Positions 38,501-49,632 of a stretch of DNA of 64,000 bases are shown here, in pieces (position 1 is the first letter of the stretch; every line of letters starts with the position of its first letter). Source of the stretch: Oxyruncus cristatus (lineage: Eukaryota > Chordata > Aves > Passeriformes > Cotingidae). The DNA lies in assembly GCA_013399855.1 (NCBI GenBank), contig VXAY01002814.1:62001-126000 (forward strand). The letters run 5' to 3'. The notes beneath the pieces were generated by a model. That model was not told the origin of the DNA, searched no databases, and worked only from the letters and a program-made list of their open reading frames with translations. The position numbers were made by a program, and so were the translations under genes.

Positions 38501-41003
38501 GGACAACCCAGACAGGGTATCCTCAGCCACTAAGGCTGAATGGAGGTAACGAGGCTCTCATAAAACAGACAACTTGCTTTCATGTGAAGCCCTCTGCAAT
38601 TCGAAATTCCAGATGGCAGCAGCTATTTGTTACTGCTTGAACATTATTCCAAGCAAAGAATTATTTACACACCAATAATGGATGCTTCTAAAATATGGAC
38701 ACCTCTCTGGAGGACTTAAGAAGTAGATCTGTAAATCCAACCAAGTTCTCTGATTGAGAGGAAGACATGAAAAAGACTGTCATTTGAACACCTTCCCTTT
38801 GACCCTCTTTCTAGGTTTGTACTTAATGGCAGAAGAGATTCTTGATAAGATCTGAAACACCACCATTTTATTTGATGAAAGATTCATCATTTGGAGATTT
38901 TTCAAAAGAGTAAGGTTTGCTTGTTGAGCTAAAATGCAATATAATCACTGTTTGTGATTTGAAGAATTAACTTGTTTCAAAGAATTAACAAAATTAACCA
39001 TGACCATTTTGAAGCCTGTGAACACCTCCACTGAAGTGTTTTGCTTCACTGGGGCCTAAGTTGGTCAGTTAACAGAATCTGAGGAAGCACGAACGCAGAT
39101 CTCTGTCGAAGTTTCAGTGATTTGCCCGTAACCATATTCCTTCCCCCACCCACAGCCTGGAAATGTATGCATACCATTGTAAAAGCTCCCCCTTACACAC
39201 TTTCACTACTATTTCAATAAAAACTAACCAAAAGGATAGGAAACTAATCTGCATTGGGCATAGGGCTATTCCTACGTTTCCAAGAAGTCTGGATTGAGGA
39301 CTTCTCAAGCAGGCATCTTCCTGACAGTGACAGCTATCCCAAAGTCCTTGCTTTCATCTAAGGAGTGGTCCCTGATCCGGTGACAAAGAGATGAAGCATC
39401 CGAGAGCTGTATTTCCACAAACAAAAATATCTGGCACTTCCTGCTTTGCTGTAGAAATGTAGGCCCTTCCGCACTGGTTGAGACAGCCCACCATTCCCAA
39501 AACAGCGGGCTCCTAAGAAGTGCAGTGTGCCTAAAAGTACACACAAGTGACACATCTGGCATCAGCCTCAGGCTGCCCTTCGGTCCCAGAGGCAGCAAAC
39601 TCAACTTTGTTTTCAACATCCATCCGAGTACCTCAATAACAAGCCATCTGCAAGAGTTTACTGCAGAAACATCAATAACCACGAACCTCAGCCCATTCCA
39701 GCAGCACTGCTGCTTGCAGAGACACGCCACCTACCACACTACTCAAGTCGACCCCGTCTCTGAATTAGCCAACATGCTGCCAGAGGTCACTGATCGTAAA
39801 TGCTCACTGAAACTCATCCAAACGATACACTTAAACATACATCTCCCAACTGCAGTTTCTGCTTTTGCTAACAATATTTGCAAGCACTGCTTCCCCTTTA
39901 TTCGAACTTGGCCCTGATCCTGAAAGCCCTTATGCCTGTGTTTATTTTAGTAACAAACTGCTTCACTTGCAAGTATCTGCACAACCAGTGGTTTGATATC
40001 ACAGAGCAAGTTTTCAATGTTGTGAGCTGTTATAGGAATGAGTTGATTTTACATAAACACAAAGTTTTTAGAGACATACTAGTCAGGTACATACTTCTGT
40101 TCTAGAGCAATGTTTCATTCAGAAGAATGCTGCTTACTAACTGCATTTTAATATATATATTTAATATTATATTTGATACAGTTAAGACCAAGCCTCCACA
40201 CAAACACAGAACATAACAATGGTTCCTTCTCAAAAGGCTTCAATACAGTGTTTAAGAAGAAAACAAGTCAGGTGTTCCCTTCACATTCCACTCTATCTAC
40301 AAAAAACTAAATAAATCAGTATTTCAAGGTAAGCCATGACAGTAACAACACCTGTATGCTCAGAAACCAAAGCTTCAATATTTCAGCTCAACTGAGGTCA
40401 AAACTGACATTCTGCCAACTCCGTGGGCACAGAATACACCTCACCACAATACCATGCCCTGCTCTGCAGACTATGGAAGAGGGGAACAGCTTTTTCCAGC
40501 TTTTCCATATATGGATCAAACAATCCTCAGCTCTCCTGGCTGATACTTAAAACACGTTCTCTTTCACCAAGTTTCCTAGCAAAAGCCTAAAATATAACTA
40601 CTACGTATTCCAATGGAACAACGGCAAAACCGAAAACCGGTCTGTCAGATTTCCACTGCATCTTTAAAAACCGAACAAACCAACCAACTCACCCCAGCAG
40701 CAAACAGCAGCCAAGCAGTGACAGGCAGCTGTAGGACATGAGAACGAGCTGGGACGCGCACGCAGTGCTGGTCCAAACTCCAGAATCCCTCGCTTTAATG
40801 AGGAATTCCCACTCCCCGGCAGCACCGACGGGACGGTACCGATTCGACAGCCGAGTTCCAGCCCGGCCCCCGCGCTCCGGGCAGCGGGCTCGGCGCATCC
40901 CGGCGCCCACGGGGCTCCTCGACCGCCCGCGCAGGTGGAGGAGCGGCCGCGGGCGGGAGCCGGAGCCGGGCACGCAGAGCCCCGCGCCAGGCACACACTT
41001 ACC
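14091..41003 (-). CDS. SYDE2: SYDE2: synapse-defective-like C2 and RhoGAP protein (exon 1 mostly in gap)
   Basis: SYDE2 is a vertebrate homologue of C. elegans SYD-1, a Rho-family GTPase-activating protein of synapse assembly and cytoskeletal control. Exons, in order of transcription, are 3' end of exon 1 at 41003, then 37595-36873, 28181-27082, 24557-24431, 19114-18933, 18046-17815 and 14590-14091. All borders are GT/AG, and the phases agree through 954 codons to a TAA. Domain order: disordered N-terminal part with [13 protein letters not shown]; basic linker [19 protein letters not shown]2-like domain from about [14 protein letters not shown]; RhoGAP domain with the arginine finger in GLYRLCG, then [11 protein letters not shown] and [11 protein letters not shown]; acidic C-terminal tail. 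Mammalian SYDE2 is about 1,190 aa, so roughly 240 N-terminal residues are missing here. Confidence 0.96.
14591..17814 (-). other. SYDE2 last intron
   Basis: A 3.2-kb intron. It contains a CR1 tail at about 17,200-17,266 and several chance open frames (the longest is 141 codons on the plus strand near 16,089). I see no further exon. Confidence 0.6.
17200..17266 (+). mobile_element. CR1 LINE 3'-tail remnant
   Basis: 'gatccttgtaggtcccttcc' followed by 'aactctattctattatattctgtgac' is a diverged avian CR1 3' terminus, inserted antisense to SYDE2. Confidence 0.8.
17815..18046 (-). CDS. SYDE2: SYDE2 exon: C-terminal half of the RhoGAP domain
   Basis: The acceptor is gtttctttag and the donor is GTACTG. 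The exon is 232 nt, from phase 0 to phase 1. [20 protein letters not shown] is followed by [17 protein letters not shown], the RhoGAP helix with the N-x-A-x-x-FGP-x-L motif, then [20 protein letters not shown] and LWP. It is nearly invariant relative to mammals. Confidence 0.97.
18047..18932 (-). other. SYDE2 intron
   Basis: An 886-bp intron. The one notable structure is a perfect AT-rich inverted repeat at 18,586-18,610, listed separately. Confidence 0.6.
18586..18610. repeat. Perfect 25-bp inverted repeat in a SYDE2 intron
   Basis: The 12-nt arm TTATAATTACAT is followed by one spacer base and its exact reverse complement ATGTAATTATAA. It could form a cruciform or be a chance AT-rich palindrome. 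Confidence 0.85.
18933..19114 (-). CDS. SYDE2: SYDE2 exon: middle of the RhoGAP domain
   Basis: The acceptor is ctcttgtgaag and the donor is GTGAGC. The exon is 182 nt, from phase 1 to phase 0. [20 protein letters not shown] is the classic RhoGAP K-x-x-LR-x-LP-x-PL motif. The rest ([25 protein letters not shown]) is the more variable inter-helical loop. Confidence 0.97.
22825..22872 (+). repeat. A-rich low-complexity tract
   Basis: AAAATAAAATAAACAAACC is followed by further CAAA/CAA-type units, a simple A-rich tract. I see no attached retroposon body. Confidence 0.65.
23176..23253 (+). mobile_element. CR1 LINE 3'-tail remnant
   Basis: 'ggttggacttaatgatctta' then 'aaggtcttttgcaacctaaac' and 'attctatgaatctat' form a recognisable CR1 3' end, about 80 bp, lying antisense in a SYDE2 intron. 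Confidence 0.85.
24431..24557 (-). CDS. SYDE2: SYDE2 exon: RhoGAP arginine-finger exon
   Basis: The acceptor is tttgctttcag and the donor is GTAATA. The exon is 127 nt, from phase 0 to phase 1. [20 protein letters not shown] contains the G-x-Y-R arginine finger that supplies the catalytic arginine to the bound Rho GTPase. [20 protein letters not shown] follows. The catalytic arginine is present, so the GAP is predicted to be active. Confidence 0.97.
24558..27081 (-). other. SYDE2 intron
   Basis: A 2.5-kb AT-rich intron with no repeat or exon that I recognise. Open frames such as the one at 26,417-26,770 on the plus strand are probably chance. Confidence 0.6.
27082..28181 (-). CDS. SYDE2: SYDE2 exon: basic linker, C2-like domain, start of RhoGAP
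   Basis: The largest exon of the gene (1,100 nt). The acceptor is cttttcttctaaag and the donor is GTACTG. It enters in phase 1 and exits in phase 0. It begins with a Ser/Pro stretch ([20 protein letters not shown]) and the basic [19 protein letters not shown] variable region ends near [11 protein letters not shown]. The C2-like domain follows ([73 protein letters not shown]). The start of the RhoGAP domain is [20 protein letters not shown] and EIEKRGCQ. Confidence 0.97.
29002..29113 (+). repeat. Purine-rich A/G low-complexity tract
   Basis: An almost uninterrupted run of A and AAG/AAAG units (14 consecutive A at about 29,042-29,055). On the minus strand, which is transcribed in SYDE2, it is a polypyrimidine tract. 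Confidence 0.7.
30628..30800 (+). mobile_element. CR1 LINE fragment
   Basis: 'cctggaacaaccttaccaga' followed by a diverged body, 'tgcacaggctgctaggtagt' and 'ggatgggccagatgattgcc' follows the usual order of a CR1 3' region (gtgg..ctgatcta..gggttggactagatgat). It is truncated and strongly diverged. Confidence 0.7.
32240..32273. repeat. Perfect hairpin, 12-bp stem and 10-nt loop
   Basis: TTTCTATGTAAG and its exact reverse complement CTTACATAGAAA are separated by ten bases. It lies within the large SYDE2 intron. Confidence 0.85.
32416..32441. repeat. Perfect hairpin, 11-bp stem and 4-nt loop
   Basis: ATAAAATCTCT and its exact reverse complement AGAGATTTTAT are separated by AAGA. It lies only about 140 bp from the hairpin at 32,240. 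Confidence 0.85.
36873..37595 (-). CDS. SYDE2: SYDE2 exon 2: disordered region with the [13 protein letters not shown] motif
   Basis: The acceptor is tctgggaacag and the donor is GTAAGA. The exon is 723 nt, entering and leaving in phase 1. It reads [20 protein letters not shown], then [20 protein letters not shown], a proline-rich stretch, [20 protein letters not shown] followed by [11 protein letters not shown], and a Ser/Gly/His-rich stretch to PAFKCPSTG. Most of it is low-complexity and GC-rich. Only the acidic [12 protein letters not shown] motif and the two ends align well with the mammalian protein. Confidence 0.95.
37596..41002 (-). other. SYDE2 intron 1
   Basis: A 3.4-kb first intron running from the CpG island into AT-rich DNA. 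A 130-codon plus-strand open frame near 39,525-39,917 looks like chance. No repeat family is recognised. Confidence 0.55.
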
Positions 41004-41038
41004 CTGCGGCGCGCAGACCCCGCCGTGGCGGTGCCCGG
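41003..41038 (-). CDS. SYDE2: 3' end of SYDE2 exon 1 (rest in assembly gap)
   Basis: Just 3' of the run of N on the minus strand, GHRHGGVCAPQ + G ends at a strong donor, GTAAGT (41002-40997). The leftover G joins AT of the 37595 exon to give D, as in [11 protein letters not shown]. The frame was chosen because it is the only one of the three that gives the required phase. The start codon is not visible. Confidence 0.65.
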
Positions 41039-41295
41039 NNNNNNNNNNNNNNNNNNNNNNNNNNNNNNNNNNNNNNNNNNNNNNNNNNNNNNNNNNNNNN
41101 NNNNNNNNNNNNNNNNNNNNNNNNNNNNNNNNNNNNNNNNNNNNNNNNNNNNNNNNNNNNNNNNNNNNNNNNNNNNNNNNNNNNNNNNNNNNNNNNNNNN
41201 NNNNNNNNNNNNNNNNNNNNNNNNNNNNNNNNNNNNNNNNNNNNNNNNNNNNNNNNNNNNNNNNNNNNNNNNNNNNNNNNNNNNNNNNNNNNNNN
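41039..41295. other. Assembly gap (run of N)
   Basis: Run of N inside the CpG island. It removes most of SYDE2 exon 1, including the initiator codon. No MADPLRR-like N-terminus is visible on either side, so the true missing length may be larger than the number of N. Confidence 0.95.
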
Positions 41296-43220
41296 CCGCC
41301 CGCCCCGCGCGGGGGTCGCCCCGGCCCCCGAGGGCAGCGGTGCCGCTGTGCGGGGCCAGGGACGGGCTGTGCCCGCCCCAGGGGCCTGGGGGCAGCGCAG
41401 GCCCTGTGCTCCGGCACGGACTCCCCATCAGCACCCTGTTCCTCACTTCAGCCCACAGTACCGTCTCCTCCGGCAGCCATGTGCATAACGTTTCTTGACA
41501 AAGACCAAAGTAGTCACGGCATGTTTTACATACTTCTTTTCCCTTGATGTTCCTCCCCCCCACACACGCCGCCCCCAAAGAAACAAATCTGTAGGCTGCA
41601 AATTTATATCTCCTCGCTGGGCTCAGGCTGTGCATGTGGCAGCTCTCGCTTCCCGGCAGATTTTCCGCGGCTCCCTGAGGCCTGGCATGTGGAGAGCAGC
41701 AGCTCCTCAGCCCAGTGATGCCAGCGAACCGGGATAGAGTTGGCCCCGGTGTTGGCAGCCCTTACTATCCGAGCCAAAATGCCGCACAGGTGGAAGACAA
41801 ACAGCATTAGGACAGAGCGAATAATGCACCGAGGCTGCTGAAGTGGGCAAAAATTCAGTTTTGGTGTATGAGCTGCTCAGCCACATCCTCCATTAGTTCC
41901 ATTAGCAAGCACACAGCCCTTCAAAACCACGCTTAGGAAATTATATGACATTGATTTTTTTTTTCCAAGATAAAGTACTGAGACCATTTTGCCATTAACT
42001 TCTATCTGGCTCTATGTCTCCTGCACTTGATTTCATTATAAACAGCTTCAGGACTGTATTTTGCAGCTTTTTATGTGACATACCTTACAAACCATCGGCA
42101 ATGCATCTGTCTTGTGGTGGGTGAGAGCAGAGGACCCATTGCCATCTCCTACCCGTTGGTGGTAGGTTGGCTGTCACCTCCCTACAGAAGGTAGCTGGGA
42201 GCAGGCAGGCATTTCATGCATCCTGCCCAACACTGCCTCAAATACTGGGCCAAAGGAAGTGCTCATTCAGTTCTACAGAAAGCAATTGCAACACATGAAC
42301 GTGGCACATACTCACAGATTTCCTCTCTTACCAAATTTTTGGGGTATGGGGGGTGTGTTTAATAATTTGCTTATCTGAAATTAAATCTTCCTGAAGAACA
42401 AAATCAGAATAAGATTTTGAATCTTTATATGTAAAACAACAGTAGTAACTCAGTAATATCTGTATTTCTACAATGTAAAAACAACTCACTACAGAGTAGT
42501 TATGACTTCTCTTCATCTAAAATAAATCTCACGATAGTTATCATATGTTACAGTGCAAGAACTTGAAATGCCATTTGGCCATCCTGTCTTTTGAAATCGT
42601 TTGCATTGCTTTAAATACATATTGTGAAATACCTGTGTACAAGTTTCAGAGCAAGATGTAAAACCATTCCAGAATGCCTTTGGTTGGCAAAAATCCCAGA
42701 AGAGATGGCGGGGGCTGAGAGAATCCCAATATTCTCTGCTGTGCAGAGGAGGAGCAGCGACTCCCAGGAGGTCTGCCTGGCCTCTGTCCCTGCTGGGGGG
42801 TCAGATCCTGTCCCCTTTAACAGCTGCATTGCAGCAGCCATAGACTGGGTTTGGAACTGCATCTTGGGCAAAGTAGCACGCAAGAAATGCATAAAACCAA
42901 AACTATCAGTGCTTTTCTGACAGCACACTCGCTGTGCACAATTAATCCATGCACATTTATCTCCAGCAGATTATTCACAATTACATTTTCTTTATTACCC
43001 GTGGGCTCCAGTAAAGGAAAAGCCCAGCGCCATCTCCTCTAACCTGATCTTACCTATTGAGATAGTTAAGCTTTCATTCGCAACAAACCCCTTTGCTTTC
43101 CAGGCTGGAATCAGTAGGTAAAGCTAAGCCTTTTACTATACCTCCCAGAACTGATCTGTAAGCATACAGTCACAGAAGAAAAGCATAAACAAATGTTATG
43201 GGGTTTTGTTGTTGTTGTGC

Positions 43221-43390
43221 ATCTCATAATCAGATGCCAAAACAGGTTGCCCAGAAAAGCTGTGGGAATTCCATCCTGGAGACACTGGAAACTTCTCTGG
43301 CCCCAGCCAAGCTCACTTATGCAGCTCCTGCTCCATACTGGGGCTGACCAGAGAGTCTCCAAAGGTCCCATCCAACCTAAATTACTCTCC
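43221..43390 (+). mobile_element. CR1 LINE fragment
   Basis: 'caggttgcccagaaaagctg', 'tgggaattccatcctggaga' and, further on, 'aaaggtcccatccaacctaa' are in the order expected for the CR1 3' region. It is diverged and lacks the terminal octamer repeats. Confidence 0.75.
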
Positions 43391-46300
43391 CAACTCTCAA
43401 GTTTTCCCCTACTGGAGCTGCCATGCTTCCTAGCTGAGACATGGCTTGGATAGAAGCAATGAAGTCCAGCCGAGCAGAACACCAGCAACAAAATTCCGTT
43501 AATATTCTGCATGAGCACCACAGCTTGACTGCACTAACCTTACTGATGGTATCAGCTGTGCCACGAGCACTTGGATGCCTGAAGCAAAGGACATGCATCT
43601 GAAGTCTGAGAGAGGAAATTTGCCCCATTTAAAACACCAGAAAGATTCAAAACAGCTAGAAGCTCAGTTCTGGGGATTTTCTGCAAGAAAAAGTTGTTGC
43701 AACCATTTCAAACTGAGCAAACCAGTCTACACCTACCCTAAATCTTATCTTCAGATCTGCAGATTTTCCACCTATTTTAATGGGAAAACAGATTCCTTCT
43801 GTCTACATGTGCCTTAGATTATCTGAATTATTTTCCTAAGGGATAATAACTTGCTTCACTTAAAGTAACTGTATGTAACTTTTAACAAGTTCCTATAATT
43901 TAGGAGGCTTTTTTTATATTTTTGTTACTTGGATATTTCCTTTTAGCAATTAAAACAGTATTAGTAGAAAGTAGGTACTGGCCAGAGTTAGGACCAAATC
44001 CTGCAAAGATCTGGAGTACTGGCATTTGGTGTGCAGTACTTACTGCCTTCTCCCATGAGTATTAGCTGTGGAAACAAAAGAAAGTTCAACATCATTGTGT
44101 TTTCCGTGCTGCTTCACACAGTATTTCCTTCATGTTCTGTATGGTTTTAAATGTTAGTTTAAGCATTTAGATTATTCTTCTATGCAATAGGCACACAGGA
44201 AATAGCTTGGTGAAAAGCTGCCAATAGCTGAATCTATAAACACAGTTTGATCTGTATCTTAGAAAATTGTTTCCATTCCAAACTGTGGTTACAAAGCACT
44301 TTTTCTTGTTGGCAGCTGGATTTTTTTAAAATCACTATGCATCCTGTATTTGCCCAACAGAGTTGGCATTGATCACATAAAAAAAGCCCTGCAGACAAAG
44401 TAACATTAAGGATCTGGCTGGAACTAACTTGAGCCAATGGAGTAAGAGTCAAAGCTGAGCTTTTGTTTTCAGCTTAGCCTGTTTTGTCCAGGAGCTGCAA
44501 AGTAGACAGTGCTGAGTCCTTTCACTTGGCCTTCTACAAAAAGTGAAAGCTACTTCAAGAGGATGGAACTAGAGTTTGCATCAACTTAAAGAGGCTTCTA
44601 ATTAGGAGACTGGCAAATATTTAGGACTGGTTTAACAGTGTAACTTTTAACAAAGAGAAAGCGGTATTCTTCTGAAGGTATAAAGAGAAATGTTTTTAAA
44701 CTTTTTTTCATTAACAGATTGAGATTTCACCAATTACTTAATTTTTGCTGTGTTGATAATGTGAGAACTTTAAATAATTGAACAAGCAAAACATCAAATT
44801 TAAGTTTGAAAAAAAATGCATTGATGGGAAGGATATCCCTGGTGAAGATGCTGATTGATAGGTGGCAATGTTTGGGCACTGATACAGTTGAATAATGAAA
44901 TTACGCAGATAAATATTTCCTAATAAAAGACTGAAAAATAACCTTTCCACCCTTGCTGACAGCATCAGAGATCAGCTCTGCCTCAGCAGATAGGATGAAG
45001 AAGTTGTGCTTTCCTAAGTACACAGGCTTTCATTTCTATAAACACTCGGGGACTGGATTTTGAACTGCTCCAGTCTGCCTTCGGAAAATTCCATCCCTCA
45101 TACCCTACAAGATCTCCTCCGATTTATCGGAATAATAGTTTCTTATTAATCTAGGATGTACCTGTGGAAAGATGAACTTTATTTTACTTCAGTGGGATTC
45201 ATTTGTGTGAGTAAAACTAAAAGTGTCTGGAAATGTGAATGAGTCTCCTTTTCATTAAAGCTTAACAAATCAGTATCTTTCTTCTCTCAAGACCTGTTGC
45301 AGACAGAGGGATAAAGTGACAACTATATGACTAAAGTGGAGCTGATGACAGCTGGGAACTGGAAGCATTTGAATGCTCTAATAAAATCTATGAGCACTCT
45401 TTTTATTGAAAGCGTCTGCCTTCCTGACATCAAAATGGACTGAAATAAGAGTCCCGTGAAACTCTATCAGGCAGCTAATAGCTGTATGTCTTATCTCCAG
45501 TCTGCCAAATGACTGATTTCTCTCAGATGCAGACACCACTACTACAGTTATCCACAGCTTTGTTACCCCCAGACCCTATTTTGAACTGGCCAGCAAAGGC
45601 ACCCCAGAGGCCCAGAATACAGCTGCTTATCTTAGGAAGACAAACAAGTGAGAGAATAAAACATTTATATGCTAAACCTGAGGAGGTTGCTAGACAACAG
45701 GCTGGACAAAGCTGAAGGTGTTCATTACCAAAATGGGTCCACCATCTGCTCCCTGGACACTGGAAATATGTGGAGTTGGAATTACCCTTTTTAAAAGCAG
45801 ATTTTAGAGACTCCAAGAGCAGTTAAGCGTTTGGCTCAGACCACTGACCCCCTTTTAGAGAGCTTCCTTGCCAGAAACCTTCTTAAATCAAAACTGTTTT
45901 AAGAGGCACCACTGTCAAGATCTTACACCTGGTGCACTACACCTGCATTGCTTTTGCTTGGCCTCCTCCAATAAAATGTGCTGCTTTCTCACCAGGTGCT
46001 CTGAGAAGCCACTGCCACTATCAGTTCTTCTCTGACTCCAGTGGCATGGGGCACCTGGGCTCTGGAAATGTGACTTGTAGCATCAGGATGGCTACCCTGC
46101 CTTTATGTGAAGTACTGAGCCCATTGCTCCCAGAGACATGGTCTACCTGTCCCATTAAGCTGTAATTAAAATTAAACAGGAAAGGATTGTAAGAGCCAGG
46201 TAAGGCTAACCCAGATTCAAATGAGCAGCATGATGGAAATTCTTCTGTTCATAGCTATCAGCTAACTTAAACAGGAAGAGTGTTCACGGCTCTTCCTTCT

Positions 46301-49300
46301 GTGCTTTGTTCAAACAGAAATAAAAAAGTAATTCATGCTCTTTTTAGTATCTTACACTTATTTTTTAAAGTTAGTATTGGACTTTTTAGAGAATGCAAGC
46401 TAACATCTCTATGAGCTTTCCAAAACATGTCATTGAACCACAGGGCTGTCATTACCACCTCTGCCTGCAATCTTACAGCATGCCAGTGCTATGGTAGGAT
46501 GTCAGTCTCACTGAAGATATACTAAAAATACCAAAGTATTTTGGATACAAAGAAGCCAAATCATTACCCATACAGTAAAAATAGTCACAATCATGACCAT
46601 CATCACCATTAACTTCTCCCAACATGGAGACAAAACCAGCAGATTGGTGGCACTCAACCTTGGCTGAAGTGAAAGAAAACACCAACAAATAATGTAGTAT
46701 ATTTGGTTAAAAGAAAAACAGATTCAAACTTTTGCTCAAAACATCATGAGATTCTCTGTAAAGGAAATGAAATCACTCAATAAGCATTTCTCTGTCTATT
46801 TTTTCCCATATCTTCAGGCCAGGACTGCCCCAGAAGGACAGGGAAAAAGCAGAGATCTCACCCATGTCCACCTCTGGTCTGTTGCAAAGTACATCTATCA
46901 TAAATACCATTACACACAGGGCCCTAAGACCTGATGCATATGCAAAATTCATTATTAAAAATCCTGCAAAACTTACAACACTCTAAGGATATCTTGAATG
47001 ACTTCTAATTACCTACTATCAGCCAACAAAATGCCAGAATGGGGGAACACATTTGATGAGCATCTTCTTAGGGGAATCCACTATCTTAAAGTTCCTTTCT
47101 TCCACTTCTACCATTAAAAATAGCAATTTTTTTTTTAATCATCAATCTCAAAATTCGGAGTTTCAAGTCAAGTATAGAGCCAAATATAGAGGACTTCTAA
47201 GTGTAGTAACAGGAAAGGCAGTATTTAAAAAAAGAAGTGGAAAGGTCCTTAAATTGGAAGACTGATCCTTTTTAAGAACTGCATATAGTGTGTGCTGTGC
47301 TCAAAGTAGTAAAGATAATCACAAGGATGCCTTAAAGATATGTTCTCATAATCTTAGATTTTTAAGCAATAGATTTTTCTGTAGGAAAAATCTGCAAATG
47401 ACTTTCACAAGTTGAAAGGACCTAGTCTATTTTTCTCTTTTATGTGAGCTAAATAATTTTATGACTCAAAAAATTTATATGTGTGCATATATGATCATCT
47501 CATTATCGTTATCCTGTATGTTACAAAGCCAAATAAACTGGGGGGAAGAAAAGCCAGAGAAACACAGGATATCACCTCAGGTTGCTGAGAGATCTGTGGA
47601 ATTTCACATGTGAAATATTCTCTTCTCTCTCTCCATTGTATGTGCATCAAATGGAGCAATCAGAGAACTTAATGGTAAGGAATCATGGAGGGTTGTTTTC
47701 ATGTCCTGGAGTTCACCTATCAATAAAACTGTGTTTCATCAGAGAAAAAAGTTTTCCTGCTTTGGACAGCCATTATGGAATACATGTTTTGACCTGAAGA
47801 GCTTTCTTGACTTGTAAAGAGCAGTGCAGCAAGGAGATTAATACTTGATCCTGCTGGCTGCAGCGGGGAAAGTACCTCATTTGCAAACTTGCCAGAGTTG
47901 CTGCCTACCATCTGCTCACAGTTTGCTCCCAGCACTCACTCACTTCTGTCATAACAAGGAACGACAAAAGGACAGCAGCTAATGTGAAGGTGTCATGGTC
48001 AAACTTCTTTCAATTACTAATGTCCATCATAGCATTCGGTCACCCCTGGGAGACAGAATAGAATCCAAGAAAATTGAGGTGAAAAGATAGATTTAGATTC
48101 TCATTTGTGCTCCCTTAATCACACATGTCCTCCATTTGCTCCCATTCAAATCAATCTCGGTTTAAATATCTCAAGTTATATGGTCCTACTATTATCCCAA
48201 CAGCCTCACCAGTCATGTGGTCAGGAAGAATTTTCAAATATTTAACCCAAATATTAGTCAGCTATTCTATCTCATCATGTCTCATGTGATGTATTGGTGT
48301 AATGTCCTGCTAGTCTTCTGTGGCTGCACAAACTACGGCACACAGTCCTTGGTCACTGGCACAGGGACCATCAGCCAGTCCTGCAGGGGTTCCTCTGGAC
48401 AATAAAATATATATTTAAATGCATTTTAGTCTTTCAAAAAATAGAAAATAAATTTACTTTCCAATTCGAAGTATTTTCTGCATGGGAGTGGAAAGTCAAC
48501 GTGTCTCAGCTGATTTCAAGTAGACAGAAAAGGCTACAAAGGCTTCTGTGCTTCCTCTAGTAGGCACTCACAGTAAGGGCACTCTTCAGGTGAGATCTGT
48601 TACAGAAGCGTGAGCTATTGAAAATATTCAAAATATTTACATTCTTCAGTGGATAGAAGCACTACTTTATCCTAATCTCTTCTCCAATTACCAGTTTCCA
48701 GCCATGCCACAGTATAATCTGGGTAATGTCCACAACAAAGATCCACAGCATTTTAATACAACAAATTTCACATAGATATTACAGTGGTGGGGATTCTGAA
48801 AAACTATGTATATTTAATAGATTAAATAAATTTCTCAATGTATATTTTTCCTTGTTTAATCCTCAACCTTCCTTTTTAATGCCATATGTTTCTCCAGAAT
48901 AACAAGACTCAACGGCATGTAAAAACCCAATTATTTAAAGTTAAGCTTCTGGGTTTTTTACATGGAACTGTGAGATCTAAAATGACTGATTTTTTTTAAA
49001 TCTATTTTTGGATGAGTTTAATTTTGTGTGTTTCCAAACACCAGTTTCTGTTCTGAAACATCATGTGCAAGATCATTTTCAGTGTTCTTCCACTTTTGTC
49101 TGGCAAATTCCCCTGTTGTCTATATATGAAAGAAACACAGCTAAACCGGATATACTGAGTGTAAAAACAGAATTTGCATGGGAGGGACAAGGGCAGGGGA
49201 AGTCTGAAACTAAAATTACTCCAAGTGGCTTTTTCAAACTGTGTTTCCAAGGTGACAAAAACCCCTTTATTGCAAGGTTGCTCATTTATCTTGTACAGTT

Positions 49301-49608
49301 GCCAGGATTTTGATCTAATTTTTAGTTTTGAAGAGCTAAAATTATCCCACTCCTTCTCAAAATAAAACCCAAGCAAATACAACAAAACAGGTTTTAACTG
49401 TTTAGTGGCTTCTACCCTTACAATCAGCAACAAAGGAAAATCAGGTCAAATTGTGAATGTGCCAATTTTAGCATCCCTTTGGAAGATGTATCCCCAAACA
49501 GCACATTCTAATCATGCATATAGTTCATCAGATATCACAGGCTAAATTATGTGCTGAGACCCCATTACCAGTTTGAAGTCTTTCTGAGCTGGCACCTTGT
49601 ACATGTGT

Positions 49609-49632
49609 GTGACAGACAGACAGACAGACCGA
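49609..49632 (+). repeat. CAGA/GACA microsatellite
   Basis: Four to five tandem GACA units followed by a variant unit (GACC). It lies in the gene desert, with no gene context. Confidence 0.85.

Larger units (their letters stand above)
40790..41440. promoter_or_regulatory. CpG island at the SYDE2 5' end
   Basis: Sharp rise in G+C and CpG (gcgcgc, ccgccc, cggccccc) against AT-rich flanks. It covers the donor of SYDE2 exon 1 and the run of N, so it very likely contains the SYDE2 promoter and first exon. Confidence 0.8.

Noticed and set aside
40664..41635. 323-codon minus-strand frame spanning the N run
   Set aside because: It is kept open only by N. Its exit phase at the 41002 donor does not match SYDE2 exon 2, and the N-terminal part is unlike SYDE2.
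49002..49433. 143-codon minus-strand frame in the gene desert
   Set aside because: No recognisable domain, and overlapping plus-strand frames of similar length point to chance.
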